Below, in pieces: positions 34,430 to 56,184 of a DNA stretch of 64,000 bases. Numbering within the stretch: the first letter of the stretch is position 1; each line of letters begins with the position of its first letter. This DNA comes from Carallia brachiata. Taxonomy: Eukaryota > Streptophyta > Magnoliopsida > Malpighiales > Rhizophoraceae. A program made the position numbers and the translations under genes. The notes below the pieces were generated by a model, which did no database searches, was not told the DNA's origin, and saw only the letters and a list, made by a program, of their open reading frames with translations. The DNA lies in NCBI GenBank assembly GCA_021464245.1, contig JADCRB010000046.1:5536760-5600759 (forward strand), given 5' to 3'.

Positions 34430-34580
34430 TTTCTCTTATAAATTATTATATTTTTTTTTTTCTCATAATTTTTTAATTTTTAATTTTTATTAATTATAAC
34501 ATTATCATTACTATACTACTTTTATTTATTTTTTTTTCCATTCACTTTTTATCTAATTTCTTACTATCCAATCGTACCCT
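34430..34580 (-). repeat. AT-rich MITE-like repeat, copy B
   Basis: On the minus strand this segment reads TATAGTAATGATAAT, TTATAATTAATAAAA and AAAATTATGA in the same order as 6375-6610. The inner end on the minus strand is GGTACGATTGGATAG, resembling the GTTTGAATTGTAAG start of copy A. It is a dispersed non-coding repeat with ends not defined. Confidence 0.5.
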
Positions 34581-34617
34581 TAGTGTATTCTTCTTACGGG
34601 TGTGAGCCCAGCACTAC

Positions 34618-34932
34618 ATGGTGACCCCTCAGTATAAACGACCAGAGTTTTATCTCAATACGAAGGCGCTTTTTCTCTATGTTGGGAATGGGTGTAAAGA
34701 AAAGTCGGAAGTGGATACGGATTCACAGGTAGCCGTGCTTATCCGGGAAGAGGATATTCAAAGAAACCTATATTGGACAGCTCTTGTCAATGAATGTCGG
34801 GCATTTATGGCTGGAAATTGGGACTCTAGCTTACATAGTTGTTTTGACCGGCGATTTCGTGGATATAAATGGATTCCAATGATTTTATTCTGCGTGTTAT
34901 ATTACATCGATAACCTGTTATACAACATATAA
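34618..34932 (+). other. Unrecognised open frame with gene-like composition
   Basis: A 104-codon frame starts MVTPQYKRPEFYLNTKA and includes EEDIQRNLYWTALVNECRAF and a Trp/Arg-rich stretch before a hydrophobic end. The codon composition over 34618-34890 is balanced and unlike the AT-rich surroundings, which is why it is listed. It abuts the MITE-like repeat at 34430-34580 and could be a captured or decayed fragment of a larger gene. I do not recognise a family and see no promoter or splice sites that would make it a gene. Confidence 0.25.
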
Positions 34933-35953
34933 ACATATAAGAGATTTTTACAATTCTGCATTATTTTATTATATATCTCTTATGTATTATATAAAATGTT
35001 ATCTATAAAATGTTCTGTATGTATGTGAAATAAATTAAATTTGTGTATGGTAGAATTTGTTTATATGGAAGAATGGCCCAAGTGCTTGACAAACAAAAAG
35101 CTTTTTTTTTTGTTTTTTATCCATTAAAAAATTCGTCTGAGTTGTAAATTTGACAAACGGATGCTAAGTTATACTTAATAGCGTGCTAGGAATGCTCGGT
35201 GCCTTTGCTTGGAAGAAATGAAGTTCCCACAAGGTGATTTCATTTTCCTTTTTTAATTATTTTTTTAATAATGAGAAAATCGGTTTTCTTACATGCGCCT
35301 AAATGACTAAAAAGCTAGATGGTGCCCAATATTTTTGGGCTTCAAAACTATTAAGCCACAAAAGCGACAATGAGATTTCAAGAAGGAAAATGTATAAAAT
35401 TTAAGACGTATGGTTGATGCAGGCATCAGTTCATACCTTAATAGATTGCGCTTATACAAATAATGTCATGTTTGGGTCATTAACTAAAATTTTTAGCTAT
35501 AAATTTAAATGCCCAATCAATTGACAAGATCACTCCAGTTCATTCCAAAGCATGACTCCTAATTATCAAAGTAAAAAACTAAAAATTAATTAATTTTGTT
35601 TTTCTTATGATGGACATTGAGGAGTACAAGGGTGCTCCTGACCACATATATAGTTTGTAACCTTGTGGGGATGTTCTAATTCTCAACCACCAACACTTCT
35701 GTCTCGCAATTCTTTTCAAATTAAAATTAGATTTGTGCCTTCTAACTAACCTAAATCCGTTTTTGTTATTTGCCAAGTTGTCTATTGGCATATACCTTAC
35801 GACTAAGCTACCATTATCATTCCTAGCTAGATGTAATATGTAAGCAGATGTTAACAGTCGGGCCAGCATCGTTTATTTTAAGAAGAAAAATTAAATTGTC
35901 AAATTGCTTCTGCTTCTCCTTCTTACACAACACTTCATTTTCCCCTTGAAAAG
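34933..35953. other. Intergenic DNA, nothing recognised
   Basis: AT-rich sequence. One antisense open frame at 35579-35869 has 96 codons, but it shows no recognisable motif and no supporting context. Confidence 0.5.
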
Positions 35954-36590
35954 TTGCTTAGGTCATTGACCCCACTTGTCCTCCAATACTTACATTCTTC
36001 AGATTATTAGTTTATAATTTTTGCAATTTCAAGCAAATCCAAATGACATGGACAATTAAATGCAATCAAAGTTTTGAAAATTCTGTTGACATGGACTTGA
36101 CAATAGAGAGAACAGCTCCATTTCATGCATGCAGAAAATTTCTGCAGAACAAAAAAGATTCATATCGGTAAATTATGATTTTTGGTTGTACATATGTAAT
36201 TCTGATCATTAATTGTGATTATATATTAGATTAAAAACATACAACTAATAATTATAATAGTGCAATAACATATTGCTTAGGTCATTGACCCCACCTGTCC
36301 TCCAATACTTACATTCCTCATATTATTACTAGTTTATAATTCTTGCAATTTCAAGCAAATCCAAATGACTTGGACAATTAAATGCAACTAAAGTTCTGAA
36401 AATTCAGTTGATATCGAACTGACAATAGAGAGAACAGGCCCGTTTCATGTATGCTGAAAAATTTTAGCAAGATAAATGAGATTTATATTGAACAAGTATG
36501 ATTGTTAGTTATATATTTGTAATTCTTATCATTAACTGCGATTGTATATCAGATTAAAAATATTCAACTAATGATTATAGCGGTATAATT
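35954..36590 (+). repeat. Tandem duplication of a 319-bp unit (two copies)
   Basis: Copy 1 (35954-36272) and copy 2 (36273-about 36590) both begin TTGCTTAGGTCATTGACCCC. They continue with TGTCCTCCAATACTTACATT, TTGCAATTTCAAGCAAATCC and GACAATAGAGAGAACAG in register. They also share the final third (TATATTAGATTAAAAA-type words). Substitutions are spread throughout, so this duplication is older than the 7.8-kb one. No coding capacity is apparent. Confidence 0.85.
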
Positions 36591-36649
36591 TATGAGCTCT
36601 ACGAAAATCCGCCTGCTTTTATGTAACATTTTGGTAGAAATGTTATAAA

Positions 36650-37185
36650 AATGGATTGTATATTTGAGGAAGCAATTGTCGCTTCACAAAGATGAGTGGA
36701 TTCTATAATTTCGGAACCTTCGTTGTTAGAACATAGATGGCTTTATGGTTTCTCTGAATCTTGCGGAGTCTCGAAGGCTTTAAGTGTAGAGTTAAAAGTA
36801 TATGTGTTGCACTACAAACGGCATGAGATAAAGGCTTTCGAGATATTATTATAGAATCAGACTCCATTCTTTCGGTTCAAAAAATCATAAAAATTGATTG
36901 AGATTTAGATTTTTGTAAATCTATTATTGTGGATCGTTTACTGAGATTTCTTTGAGAATGTAAACTTCAACATACTCTTAGAGAAAGAAATTATTGTGCC
37001 TATTTCATAACCAACTTAGATTGTACTAATCAAGCTCCACTTGTGCCATGAGATTCTTCCCCTCTGAGAATAAAAGATGGCTAATATCATAGGCTTAAGC
37101 CGTCCTCGTGTGGCCAATGTCTTTTCTTTCCATTTCTCTTCGTTAGTGTTTTTGTTTCCTTGCAATTGGTATCCAAAAAAAGAGT
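36650..37185 (+). mobile_element. Decayed LINE 3' end with RNase H-like domain
   Basis: Across frameshifts the translation resembles the RNase H domain that ends many plant LINE ORF2 proteins. It shows WLYGFSESCGVSKAL, then IIIESDSILSVQKII (the conserved ESDS-type motif), and later LRERNYCAYFITNL (counterpart of the usual REAN-ADALA motif). In-frame stops and at least one frameshift show that it is dead. A T-rich leader with GTTTTTGTTTCC and a short A7 run (37174-37180) follow, fitting a LINE 3' end on this strand. Confidence 0.65.
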
Positions 37186-40100
37186 GAAGTCACCAGGATA
37201 ATTCTTCCATTCTATATATTATAATAATCCCAATTGGTATTTAATAACAATAAAATCCATTTGAATGAGACAAACCAATTAAACAAGTACGGTAACCCAA
37301 TCATGCATTTAGTCAATTCATTTAAAATAGAGTCTAATTTTTGAGTTAATTAACAGATTCATTAAGTTATAAATTAATAATAAAAATAATTTTTTTTTTT
37401 ATAAATTTGACATTCTCCCTTCTAGCGTTCCCAAGGTTAGCATAAAAAATTCTTAAAATAAAAATCTAAACAGTAAACTATTAAATTATTCCATTAAAGA
37501 CTTCAAATAGAGTCTAATTAAGACTCCATAAACTTATAATCCACTCAAGTCATTGATTCTTAAATTGGTCAAACTTTGATAGCCATGTTTTTTTTTTCTC
37601 CTTCTTATTTTCATGACTGACAGCTCATGGAGAAAACCGATTTAGTGTACCGTACATGCAGGGTGCGTACCTAGCCTTATATTGTGAGATCATATATTTC
37701 AAAGCCACGGATATAGAAATGATAAACACAATTGGATACAATCAATAAAAAACAGTTCCTTTAAATAGCATCAATACATGTGTTCATTTTTTATGTGCTG
37801 ATTGATGTGTTAAATATAATCAAATTGATAGTTTTTCAAATAAAAATAACATAAATTAAGAGTTTTTTTTATTATAAATTTTATCATTTTATTATAAAAA
37901 TTATTAATCTTATTACATTCAACTTATCAATTTACACCAAAAAAAAAAAAAAAAAGACACACAAACATTTCCTCTGCTTTAATATAAACCATGATAGGAT
38001 TGCACGAAAACTGACGAGAGAATGAAAAGTTTTTTTTAGTGGTGATGGATAATCGTTGTCCCATTCGTTGACACAATAATTTTGCGGACATTAGAAGTAT
38101 TATAGTAAATTCAATATTGAATAATATGATGCATCTAAATTTACGCATAAATTTTTACCCAAAAAAATTATGCATAAATTTAAAGGGGAAAAAAATGTTT
38201 TTAACTCACCAGGCCATATGTTATGCTTTGATTAAAAAAAAAAAGAAAAAAAAAGCTTTATAATGTTTTTTAGATGACAGTTCAATAATTAAATACTAAG
38301 ACATTTATTTTCAAAATCTTAAGTTTTAATTCTAACAAATAGGTATAAAGTTGATTAGCTGATGATTTTTTTTTGACATAATTAGCTCATGATTTGGTGG
38401 TGATAATAATGGATTAATCAATTTATCTCAAGTTACTCTCAATTACACTGATAATTGGTAATAATGATAACGCTAATAATAGTATGAGCACCTAGACATT
38501 ATTGTCCACTAGGGAATTAACGTGTCACCATACGTAGTCTAATTGGCAAGTGGACATAGTCTAATTGGTGAGTGGTGACCTTATCTTTTTAGCATGAATA
38601 GACCCCCTAACTAGAAGCGTAATTGCATCAACGATGCAACGTAATAACGTCTTAATAATGGACCATTCGCCAGCTAATGAGTTTGACCCTTGGTTGGCAT
38701 TTCAATTTGTTTGCATTCAAATTTTTGATGGGGTATATACCACTAATCCGTCTACTTATCCCCTTTAATTTTTTTTTTTTAGCAAAAAAAAAAGTAAATC
38801 ACCGTGTATATCGACAATTATATTTATAAGTTGAGGTCGGGTTACTGTTGCTTTTCTTGTTCAACTTGTCATATAGAGAATATCTACCAGCTGAACATTG
38901 TTGATTCTGAGTGGATTTCTCACAAGCCGATTATGATATTAACGAGTTTAAAATACACAGCATGCAACTCACATAATGCTGGAAGTTAAAGAGGCCAAAG
39001 CTTTCGAATACAACACGAGAACTTGAACTTAGATCATATGTGGGGAAAATAAGATGAAATACTATTAAACCACAGCTTTTACCTCAGGCGGTCTTTTAAC
39101 CAATTGGCTCATACATTTTTTAATTTAATTTAATTAATTAATTAATTAATTTCTTTGTTGAAGTCCCGTTATAATTATTTAGAAGGTTACAACTGACACG
39201 TTCGGTGCTTATGTAGCTCTCTATTAATTGTCCTAGACGGTGCTAATGTTATGGCAACCAACTGCAGCATAGTTATTTTGGACTGAAAAGGAATTAGGTG
39301 GAAGACGTGGAACCTTAAAAACTTTAGAAATGTTTCACCAGCGTAGATTTCCTAATATGTGTCTACAAGAGACTCATAAAAAATATGGCATTGTATTATT
39401 ACAACGATTAGTTAATAGTTATATATCTGTAATCGTTCAATAATGCATATTTGGTTCTGTGCAAAAAAAAAAAAATAATGCATATTTGGTATTGGTAGTA
39501 TCACCTCACTTCACCCTCGTCTATTTCGTCTCGGGTCTGGATATTAGAATGAATGAAATTTTAAGGGCCAAATTAGAATGAAATCAAAAGTTCAAGAACC
39601 AAATGGCCATTTTAGCCAATCTACATGACATGATGTGGGGATTGGGATTTGGCGATTTGCTAGCTCCAGAAGACCACCAAGTAGATGATGATTTGCTGTT
39701 ATGTCGGCAAGTTTTACTTTCAACCTACAACGCGACACTTTTTTTTTCCCCGATACTTAAGCAACTTAATTGTAAATCGCATGTCCTGCATCACTAGCTT
39801 GTCATGTAACCACGTCCTTACTAAAAAAATTAAAAAATAAAAATAAAAAACTCCTTCCAATCACTAGCTTGTCTGATAATCTGACATGCTTTTCTTACTT
39901 GTGACTCGAGTTCGAGTGCTAACGGCAAGACGTGAGAGTTTTGACTCTTAAATTGTCCAGTTTGAATATTGACGGCATATTATTGATTCCAAACTTGACA
40001 ATTATCGTGATCAGTTTAAGACAATTACGTTCAAACTTAACAGTATTTAGGTGATAGATTTATTTTTATGATTGAGTCGAATAAAACTTTCAAATAGAGA

Positions 40101-41001
40101 ATACTCTATTTTCATATTGCAGATTCAATAACTAACATAATTACAATAGATTTATGTTTTTATCAAACAAAAACTTGCAAGAAAAGAATTAGAGAGACAA
40201 GCAAAATAGACAAGGTCAAGAGACGAGTTACAACGTCCCACACCATTTTTTTTAATGAAAAAATTTGAAGGATTATAAAATGTGCATACAAACATCAAAA
40301 ATAGTGTTTTCCAATTTTACTTGGATTATACACATTCCACTTACCTACACGCACATCATCAGCGTTTACAGTTCAACAAAAAAAAAAACCTAAAATATAT
40401 GTGCAGCCCACGCCCACCACGTCACTCGTCCCTGACTGTCCCGCCCTGTCCCTCTAATGGAATTCTATTGCATGAAAGTCATAGAGAGAGCACATCAACC
40501 GTCTACATCACCATTGCATTAAGTAATCGCTGATCATTTATTTAGCTAAAAGGAAACTTCCTGATAATGTCAGGACATTCGATGTTCAATTCCGTTCAAT
40601 CTGAAAAAGACTCCTCCATGTTGCGTAACTTACAATCTACTAATCACTGTAGTAGAAAATAAATTTTCATTCCAGTAAAAAGCCAATGATCATATTTCTG
40701 GTGCTCCAAGTGTTTTCAGTTCATGCAAATGAATAGCGAACATACACAAATAACACAAAAAATTTTGCATTATTTAAGCATCAAAACTTGTAGATCAGCA
40801 ACGTATTTTGTTTCATTATGGGCATGCCTCCACGAAGGCTGCACAGAGAAAAGCACAATGCGGAAAAATGTGCCAGTCAAGGGTGAAGATGAAGCATACA
40901 GGTCTCTTATATAAGTTGTCATGCCTAAACCACTTCTCATAAAAATGCTACTTTGTTTTCTTGTACCATGCAATTGCGCTGCCATGCCCGGCGTCGTATA
41001 T
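37186..41001. other. Intergenic DNA between LINE remnant and phosphoglucomutase
   Basis: AT-rich sequence with no supported gene. It includes a SINE-like remnant near 39016-39112 (listed separately). A few hundred bases before 41002 would be the 3' untranslated region of the minus-strand phosphoglucomutase gene. Confidence 0.5.
39010..39115 (-). mobile_element. SINE-like remnant
   Basis: On the minus strand ATGAGCCAATTGGTTAAAAG resembles a Pol III A box in its usual position. About 65 bases later AGTTCAAGTTCTCG resembles a B box. No clean target duplication or tail was found, so this may be an old fragment. Confidence 0.4.
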
Positions 41002-49926
<8,925 letters not shown>

Positions 49927-50054
49927 TTTTTTTTTATTTTCCGGTATCGGAATCTGTATCACTCGGAAAAATATGGATATGGGGACATGCGCTTGCTTGA
50001 TTGCTGTTTTTGCAAGGAATATAATAATAAACAAAGGGGAATAAATGAGGAGTT

Positions 50055-50064
50055 GACACGTGTC
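50055..50064. promoter_or_regulatory. G-box palindrome upstream of phosphoglucomutase
   Basis: GACACGTGTC is a perfect 10-bp palindrome containing the CACGTG core, 129 bp upstream of the minus-strand ATG. Its position near the expected transcription start makes it a reasonable bZIP/bHLH binding site. This is inference from sequence only. Confidence 0.45.
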
Positions 50065-50169
50065 CCAGTTGGCTACACGAGCTCAAGTGGGGACTCTCTG
50101 TGGGCTGCGTTGTTGTGAGCGCTTCTAACGGCTAAAGGAAATCCACTTAAACAGACGAGAAAAAATGAG

Positions 50170-52740
50170 ACGTGGAAGCCAAAGCATTGCAACTCGTTGT
50201 TATTGTAATAACCATCTTAATTATTGTAATAAAAATTAAATATATATTTTATTTATTTTTTATTGTAATAATTAAACGTTTTACTTATAGAAACAATGGT
50301 ATGTTGCAATGCACATTTCCTGTGTCTCTATTTATGCGTCTATTTATTTTTTCTCAAAAAAATGAAAAAATAAAAGAATAATTAATTGAAGAAGTATGGG
50401 CAATTCTATGTAATCTTTTATTTTGTTTTGAAAAAACCTTGCAAAAATTATGTTTAAAAAGGAAAAAAAAATTGGGAGGAAATAGAAATTAGCTATAGGC
50501 AATAGGAAAAAAATTTAAAATCCAGGTTTATGGTAATGCTAAGTATATTTAGGGTAATACTGATTTACTAAGTATATTTAGAATTTAATTTTAAAAAAAT
50601 AAATTTTTAATTATTTATAAGAGATTAAACTTATTTATATAGTTATTTTCTATGTCCTTTTAGAGAGACTCGTTTAAAAAATAAGACCAATTCCTTATTC
50701 TGCCATGTGCGTGAATTTTTTTAGTTTGGATCATATTTTGTAACACTAAAAATTGAAATTATAACTTAAAAGAAAATTAGAGGGATAACAAATTTCAATA
50801 ATTTTTATATGGAAATACTAAAATCCAGCAAAATTAAATTAGGAACAACTAAAGTATCGTCCTAATTTTTTGATTGATCAATTAGTTATATTACAGAATG
50901 GAAGATTAATTTTATTTATGAGAATGATGATGGAGTACTCTTCAATTTTGCTTTTTTTTTTTTAATCCTAAAGCATGCTTAAACGTACAAATAAAATTTT
51001 TATATTGAATTTTAGGTACCTGATGGTATTCATCTTCAAATAAAGAATTCATCTTCAATTCAGCTTTTTTTAAGGTCTAAGTCATCTCACTTGTCTCATT
51101 ATCGTTAAAACTTACTAACAAAATATCCTTGACGACTAAGGGCCCCAAGCCTCTATCTTCAAAGGTAAGCCTCCATCAAGTCCGGGTTAGATTTTGATTA
51201 TTATAGATTGTTTATTTCTGAATGTCTTCCTCTTTTGGCGAAATCTTATGACTGTTACCTGCAGCATACTTTTTCGTAAAACCAATTATTGTATTGATTT
51301 TCTTGTTGATTTGGGTGCTTCATCAGCATATCAATGCCAGATTTGTAACTCTCCTTCTCTTGAAATGCAAGAGCTTCTCTTTCGTAATTTGATTGAGGTA
51401 GCATTATTAATTTGGTCAAAAAAATTGAGGCAGCATTATCACGGGGTGGATAATAATTAGCTTGTTTTTTTATGTTTGCTGTCTCTTTTTCTTTCTTCTG
51501 CTTTTGGTAGTAAAATAAAAAAATAAAATAAAAAAAGAGGGTGAGACTACACATCCTATAGCTCTCCAATTCTCTTTATTTGCTCACATGACTGATTGCC
51601 TCGGAGGGTGAATATCGGAGCTGCCCTCCAACATTTTGTCGTGCGTTACTTACAGTTACTGCAGGTCGCGAGATAATCATCGAGTTCACCATTACATTCG
51701 GTGACACTTCATCAAATGATTAAGTAACACGCTGCAACTAAACAAAAATAGATGTTATTTAATAGTTAATAAGGTTGGTATTTAAGTTCTAACAAAATCT
51801 GTCTTCTTTGAAATAAATACAAAAAATTTTGTTGTACGCTAATAAATGCATAAATGGCAAAAGAGGTCTCTTAAAAGACATTATGATTGTTACAATTTAG
51901 ATTTTCATTATAAATATTTTAGATTTAAAACTTAAGAAAGAGATATAAAATTTATAAAAAAAAGACAAATCTTTAACGAGAGATTTGCTTTTTAAAAAAA
52001 AAGGTCCTTAATGAGAGATGATAGACGAGTTGATTTCGATAGTCTGGATATCCCAATAAGTGTTATACTCGGAATCAAATTGGGATGCAAAGCATCCTCT
52101 TTAGTGCTATCTTCAAACTCACGAATTTCTTCAGTTTCTTCTAACAGTTATTAGCTGACTTTGAGAGTTGAAAAAAAAAAAAAAACTTGGTCTTTAATTG
52201 CTAACGATGTAGAAAAGCAATTGTTGGGCTCAACGGCATCAAACTTTAACCTACAAGTGATGAATCAAGAAACACACATTCCTAAAACGCCATATCTTTT
52301 TTTTTTTTTTCGTTTGAGCCAATCTAAAACTCCATATCACCTACTATTGTGAAGTACAAATTTTCAAAACGTCAATCGGGCATTAACCAAATTCTCGACT
52401 CACAAAGAAAAACTCACATACTACGTTACTGATCTCCAAGTCTCTAACCATCTAAAAAGATCTTCCATGTGTAAAGAAAGAAATTGGAATCCTCACATGC
52501 TTATGTTTTAAATGAGAATTTAGGAACAAGAATCCAGAATGGCCTCAAAGGCAACATGGTAGGCATGTGCTGGCTGCACTGTATAATATCATATCTACCT
52601 GTAATAAGGTTTCTACCCATTTTAATACCTTTAGAAAGGGAAACAAAAAAAGCCCTAAATTATTGGCACCATAATTTATCCACCCATGTTCTCCTTCTCC
52701 AAAGCTATAACACAAACTCCAAAAATAACACAAAAATAGA
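50170..52740. other. Intergenic DNA between phosphoglucomutase and AT-hook gene
   Basis: AT-rich sequence with several T or A homopolymers. No reading frame has a recognisable motif. The right part, from about 52740 to 53295, probably contains the 3' untranslated region of the minus-strand AT-hook gene. Confidence 0.5.
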
Positions 52741-53295
52741 AATAAATAAATAGATGGGAAAAGAAAGAGAGAATCCACACCTACCAAAAAGAATCCACAA
52801 AATTAATTTTGAGGTGTCAATAATAAGTAACCTGAATTGAAAAATGCAAAAGCAAGAGCCAAAAAAAAGTAATCAGAATCTTCCCATTTTTTTTTTTTTA
52901 CTCTTTTCTTTTTTCCCTTGCTTTGCAATTGCATTAAAGTAGATATAAGAAGAGAATCAAAAGATACTAAAAAACAGCATGCTCAACCACTTCATTTACA
53001 TGAACATTACAAGTCATCACATTTCACTTTCATCGTCCAATCCAACAAAAGGGTTTAGCCCCAATCACAACACCCCCACTACAACACTACAATTTTAAAA
53101 CTAAAATTGAAAAATTAAGTATTGATTAGAGCTTAAGCTAACCTAGCAAATGACAAAATTAGTAAAAACCTAACACACCTAAAAAAATTGCAAAAAAAAA
53201 GAAAAAGAAAAAGAAAATAAAGAAGCGGGAGCCAATGTCTTGCTTTCTGTTCTCTTTCTGTCTCTCTTCCTCTTTATGAATTACTCTAACTTCAC

Positions 53296-54013
53296 CTAAC
53301 CAGCAACCGGCGCCACGGCTGGCTTCGCTTTGGGCGGCCGGCCCCTTCCTCGAGGAGGTCCGCCGGTAGACGCAGCATCAGCAGCAGGTGCAGGAACCGA
53401 ACGCGAATAGTCATGAAGCTTCAACTTGAGTTTCTTAGGTGGGCGCCCGCGTGGCCGGCCGCTCCCTCCCGAGCTTGTCTTCTTTGGCTGAGCAACAACC
53501 GGAGCCAGCGGGTCCCTCGACTTGGGCGGGCGTCCACGCGGTCTCGGCGGCGCCACCACCACCGTCCCGGGAGGCAACGGCGCCTTGGGCTTGGGGGGAC
53601 GTCCCCGGCCACGCTTGGGCGGAGCGTTAGGGTCAGCCCTCATGTAGTTGTTCTTGACGAAAACAATCAGTCCGCTCTGCTTCATCCTGGTCAGGTGGTG
53701 AGATAACAGCGTGGCGTGGGACGGCGGCAGGTTCGGGTGAGTCGACTCAATTTGTCCGGCGATGGCCGTCTTGTTCGAGCCATTCTTGTCGTTCAAAGCA
53801 TCAATCGCCGCCAAAATCATCTACAACCACGACGAAAACAACGTCATCCAAAAACAAAACAAAACACAACAAAAACAAAAAGACAAGAACCAAAAAAAGA
53901 AAAAAGAAAAAAGAAAAAAGAAAAAAGACATTGTCTTAGTCTACCTCAGGGTAAGAAGGCGGAGTGGCCGTTGGTTGTTGTGGGTTGTTGGCGGAATCTT
54001 CGGCTGTGGCCAT
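53296..54013 (-). CDS. HMGA-type AT-hook protein with linker-histone domain
   Basis: A chromatin protein expected to bind AT-rich DNA in the nucleus. Exon 1 (54013-53945) encodes MATAEDSANNPQQPTATPP and joins in phase at PYPE-type Glu to exon 2 (53820-53296). The 124-bp intron has GT-AG ends. Total 197 residues, usual for plant HMGA (HMG-I/Y) proteins. Residues about 20-88 form an H1/H5-like globular domain (start MILAAIDALNDKNGSNKTAI, ending near FVKNNYMR). The basic Pro/Ala-rich tail carries four AT hooks with RGRPP cores: KRGRGRPPK, RPRGRPPKS, RPRGRPPKK and RGRGRPPKA. Start chosen because it precedes a splice junction that keeps the frame open into the H1 domain. A TTTAAA element about 110 bp upstream on the minus strand could serve as TATA box. 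Exon 2 is strikingly GC-rich against its surroundings. Confidence 0.95.
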
Positions 54014-54329
54014 TAAAGTTTTCAACTTTTTTTTTTTTTTTTCCCAAGAAAACGAAACAAAAAGGGTAAAAGGAGTTTTAGACTGTAGACAGAGAAGGGT
54101 GTGGTGGTAGAGAGGAGGATTTAAAAGTGTGTTTGGAGGGTGGGTTTTGTTGAGGGTCGGATCGAGAGCCGGAGAGAACTGATCCTACGGTTGGGGATGT
54201 TGAATTTTGGGAATGATCGTACGGCTGTCGTTTCTCTAACATTTCAGCACTCGGATTGATGATGTGGACAGTTGATTCACTCTCTTTCCCTTCCTTGCTT
54301 TTTTTTTTTTTTTTAATAAAACACACTTA

Positions 54330-56184
54330 ATAAGATACGTTATAAATACACATTTAATTTAAATAATTTAATATATATTTTATAATTTAATAATTTAAAT
54401 TATTGTATACACGATATTATTTATCAGTTTCTTTTCCGTTTATAATGCATCATTTGAAGACATTTCAGTCGTTATCCTGTGTAGTCGTTCATATATCCTT
54501 TGTCTACGTGTCCATTTTTAAGTAGTTTAAATGAGGTTTTAGATTATATGCCAGCGTGTCTGATTATTGTTATTTTAAAGGAACGATGCATCCAAGCGCG
54601 CGAAGTGGGGCGCAGCTTCACCCAATGTGCGGTGGAAGGCGAGAATTTTGATCCTGTGCATCAGAGCCTAGCTAGAATTGTGAAAGGGGAGTCAAGTCGA
54701 TGGGACTTTTTTAACGAGGTGAGAACAGTGGACACCAATTTCCTATCATAATCTCCCCTCGTATGAAATCAGATCTGAAACTTTCGTGATGTTTTATAGG
54801 CAGCAGAGTAGAAAAATTGTGGGCCCCTTCGTTTCTTTTATTTAATTGGACAAAACAAATAAAATAATTTAAAAAATTATATAAACACATAATAGTATGG
54901 GTTAATGTATAAAAATATTATTAATTTTATTTAAAATAATAAATTTAATACCAACTTTAAGAATAATAAATCTAACACTAATTTTATTTAAATTAACAAA
55001 TCTAGTACACTATATAATTTATTGAATTTATCCATCTTGATGATATTGTATTAACTTATATGATTATCATGTAATCAAAACAGATATATTTTTATAAATC
55101 TGTTATCGAAACTGACAGATTTTTTTTCATATTAAATCATTACGTATTAGATTTGTTACTTTAAGTAAATTTAATACTAAATTTATTACTTTTTAAAATT
55201 ATTAGTAAATTTTAAGTAAAATTAATCATATTTTTTATATTAACCTTAATAGTATACACAAGATTGATATATAAAAATCTAAAGTGTTAAATTATAAAAA
55301 AAATTAAAAATTAAAAAAATAAATAAATTATTAAATTAATTATATATTATCAATATATCACAAATTATATATGACTATATAATAATATCTTGAAATAATT
55401 AAAATTGTCATTGTCAGAAAACAAATTATATTACACAATGCACAAAATATACCACCTAGCTTTCTCTCTCTCTCTCTCTCTCTCTCATAATGAATTTCTC
55501 TCCTAAAAGTCATAATTAACAACATATTTAAGGGGATATCAATATTTTTAATTTTAAACTTTTAAATTTTTTTACGTTTGAATACTAAACTTTTTTATTT
55601 TCTACCAAATCAGTCCTTCTGTTTACCAAAAGTAATCAATCTATTAAAAATTGATTTGAACTTTACAAAAAATTATTTAAAAAAAAATTAAATATATGAA
55701 TTGAATGACTTTTCTATAAAAAATATGCATGTTTCTTATTTAATTCGTATACTGGGTTTAAGTTTAATAATACTGGGTTTAAGTTTATAACTACTAGGAT
55801 CTCTCGAGAAATATTTTTAGGAAAGAAAGTAAGGATCTCTTCTTATGGGTTGAATTGAATGAAATAGGTAAAATAAGGGTTACCCTAACTCTAATTTATA
55901 TATCTGATAACTGACATATTTATAATAAATTTTTTTAATAAAAGAATAAAAAAATCTCACGATAAATATCTTCGTCTTACGCTATATATGTACCGCCAAA
56001 GTTTCACATTACAGCACCAAGATAACTAATGTTATAGCTCATGTTTACTACAACCTTTATCCAACAACTTGTATAAATTAATCTACCAACATAACATGAT
56101 TACCACTTAATTACGAATACACGTAGCGCATGCATATGGCTTCGCTCAGCTGCCTTGAGAATAAACGAATGATGGGGGGTAACA
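54330..56184. other. AT-rich intergenic DNA
   Basis: No supported gene. A (CT)n run of about 28 bp occurs at 55458-55486. The open frame at 54500-54751 (83 codons) has moderate complexity but no recognisable motif. Confidence 0.5.
55458..55486 (+). repeat. (CT)n microsatellite
   Basis: A dinucleotide CT run of about 14 units follows the word AGCTTT. It is a simple repeat likely to vary in length. Confidence 0.85.

Noticed and set aside
36650..37185. A host RNase H-like gene
   Set aside because: In-frame stops, a frameshift and a LINE-like 3' end argue for a dead retroelement.
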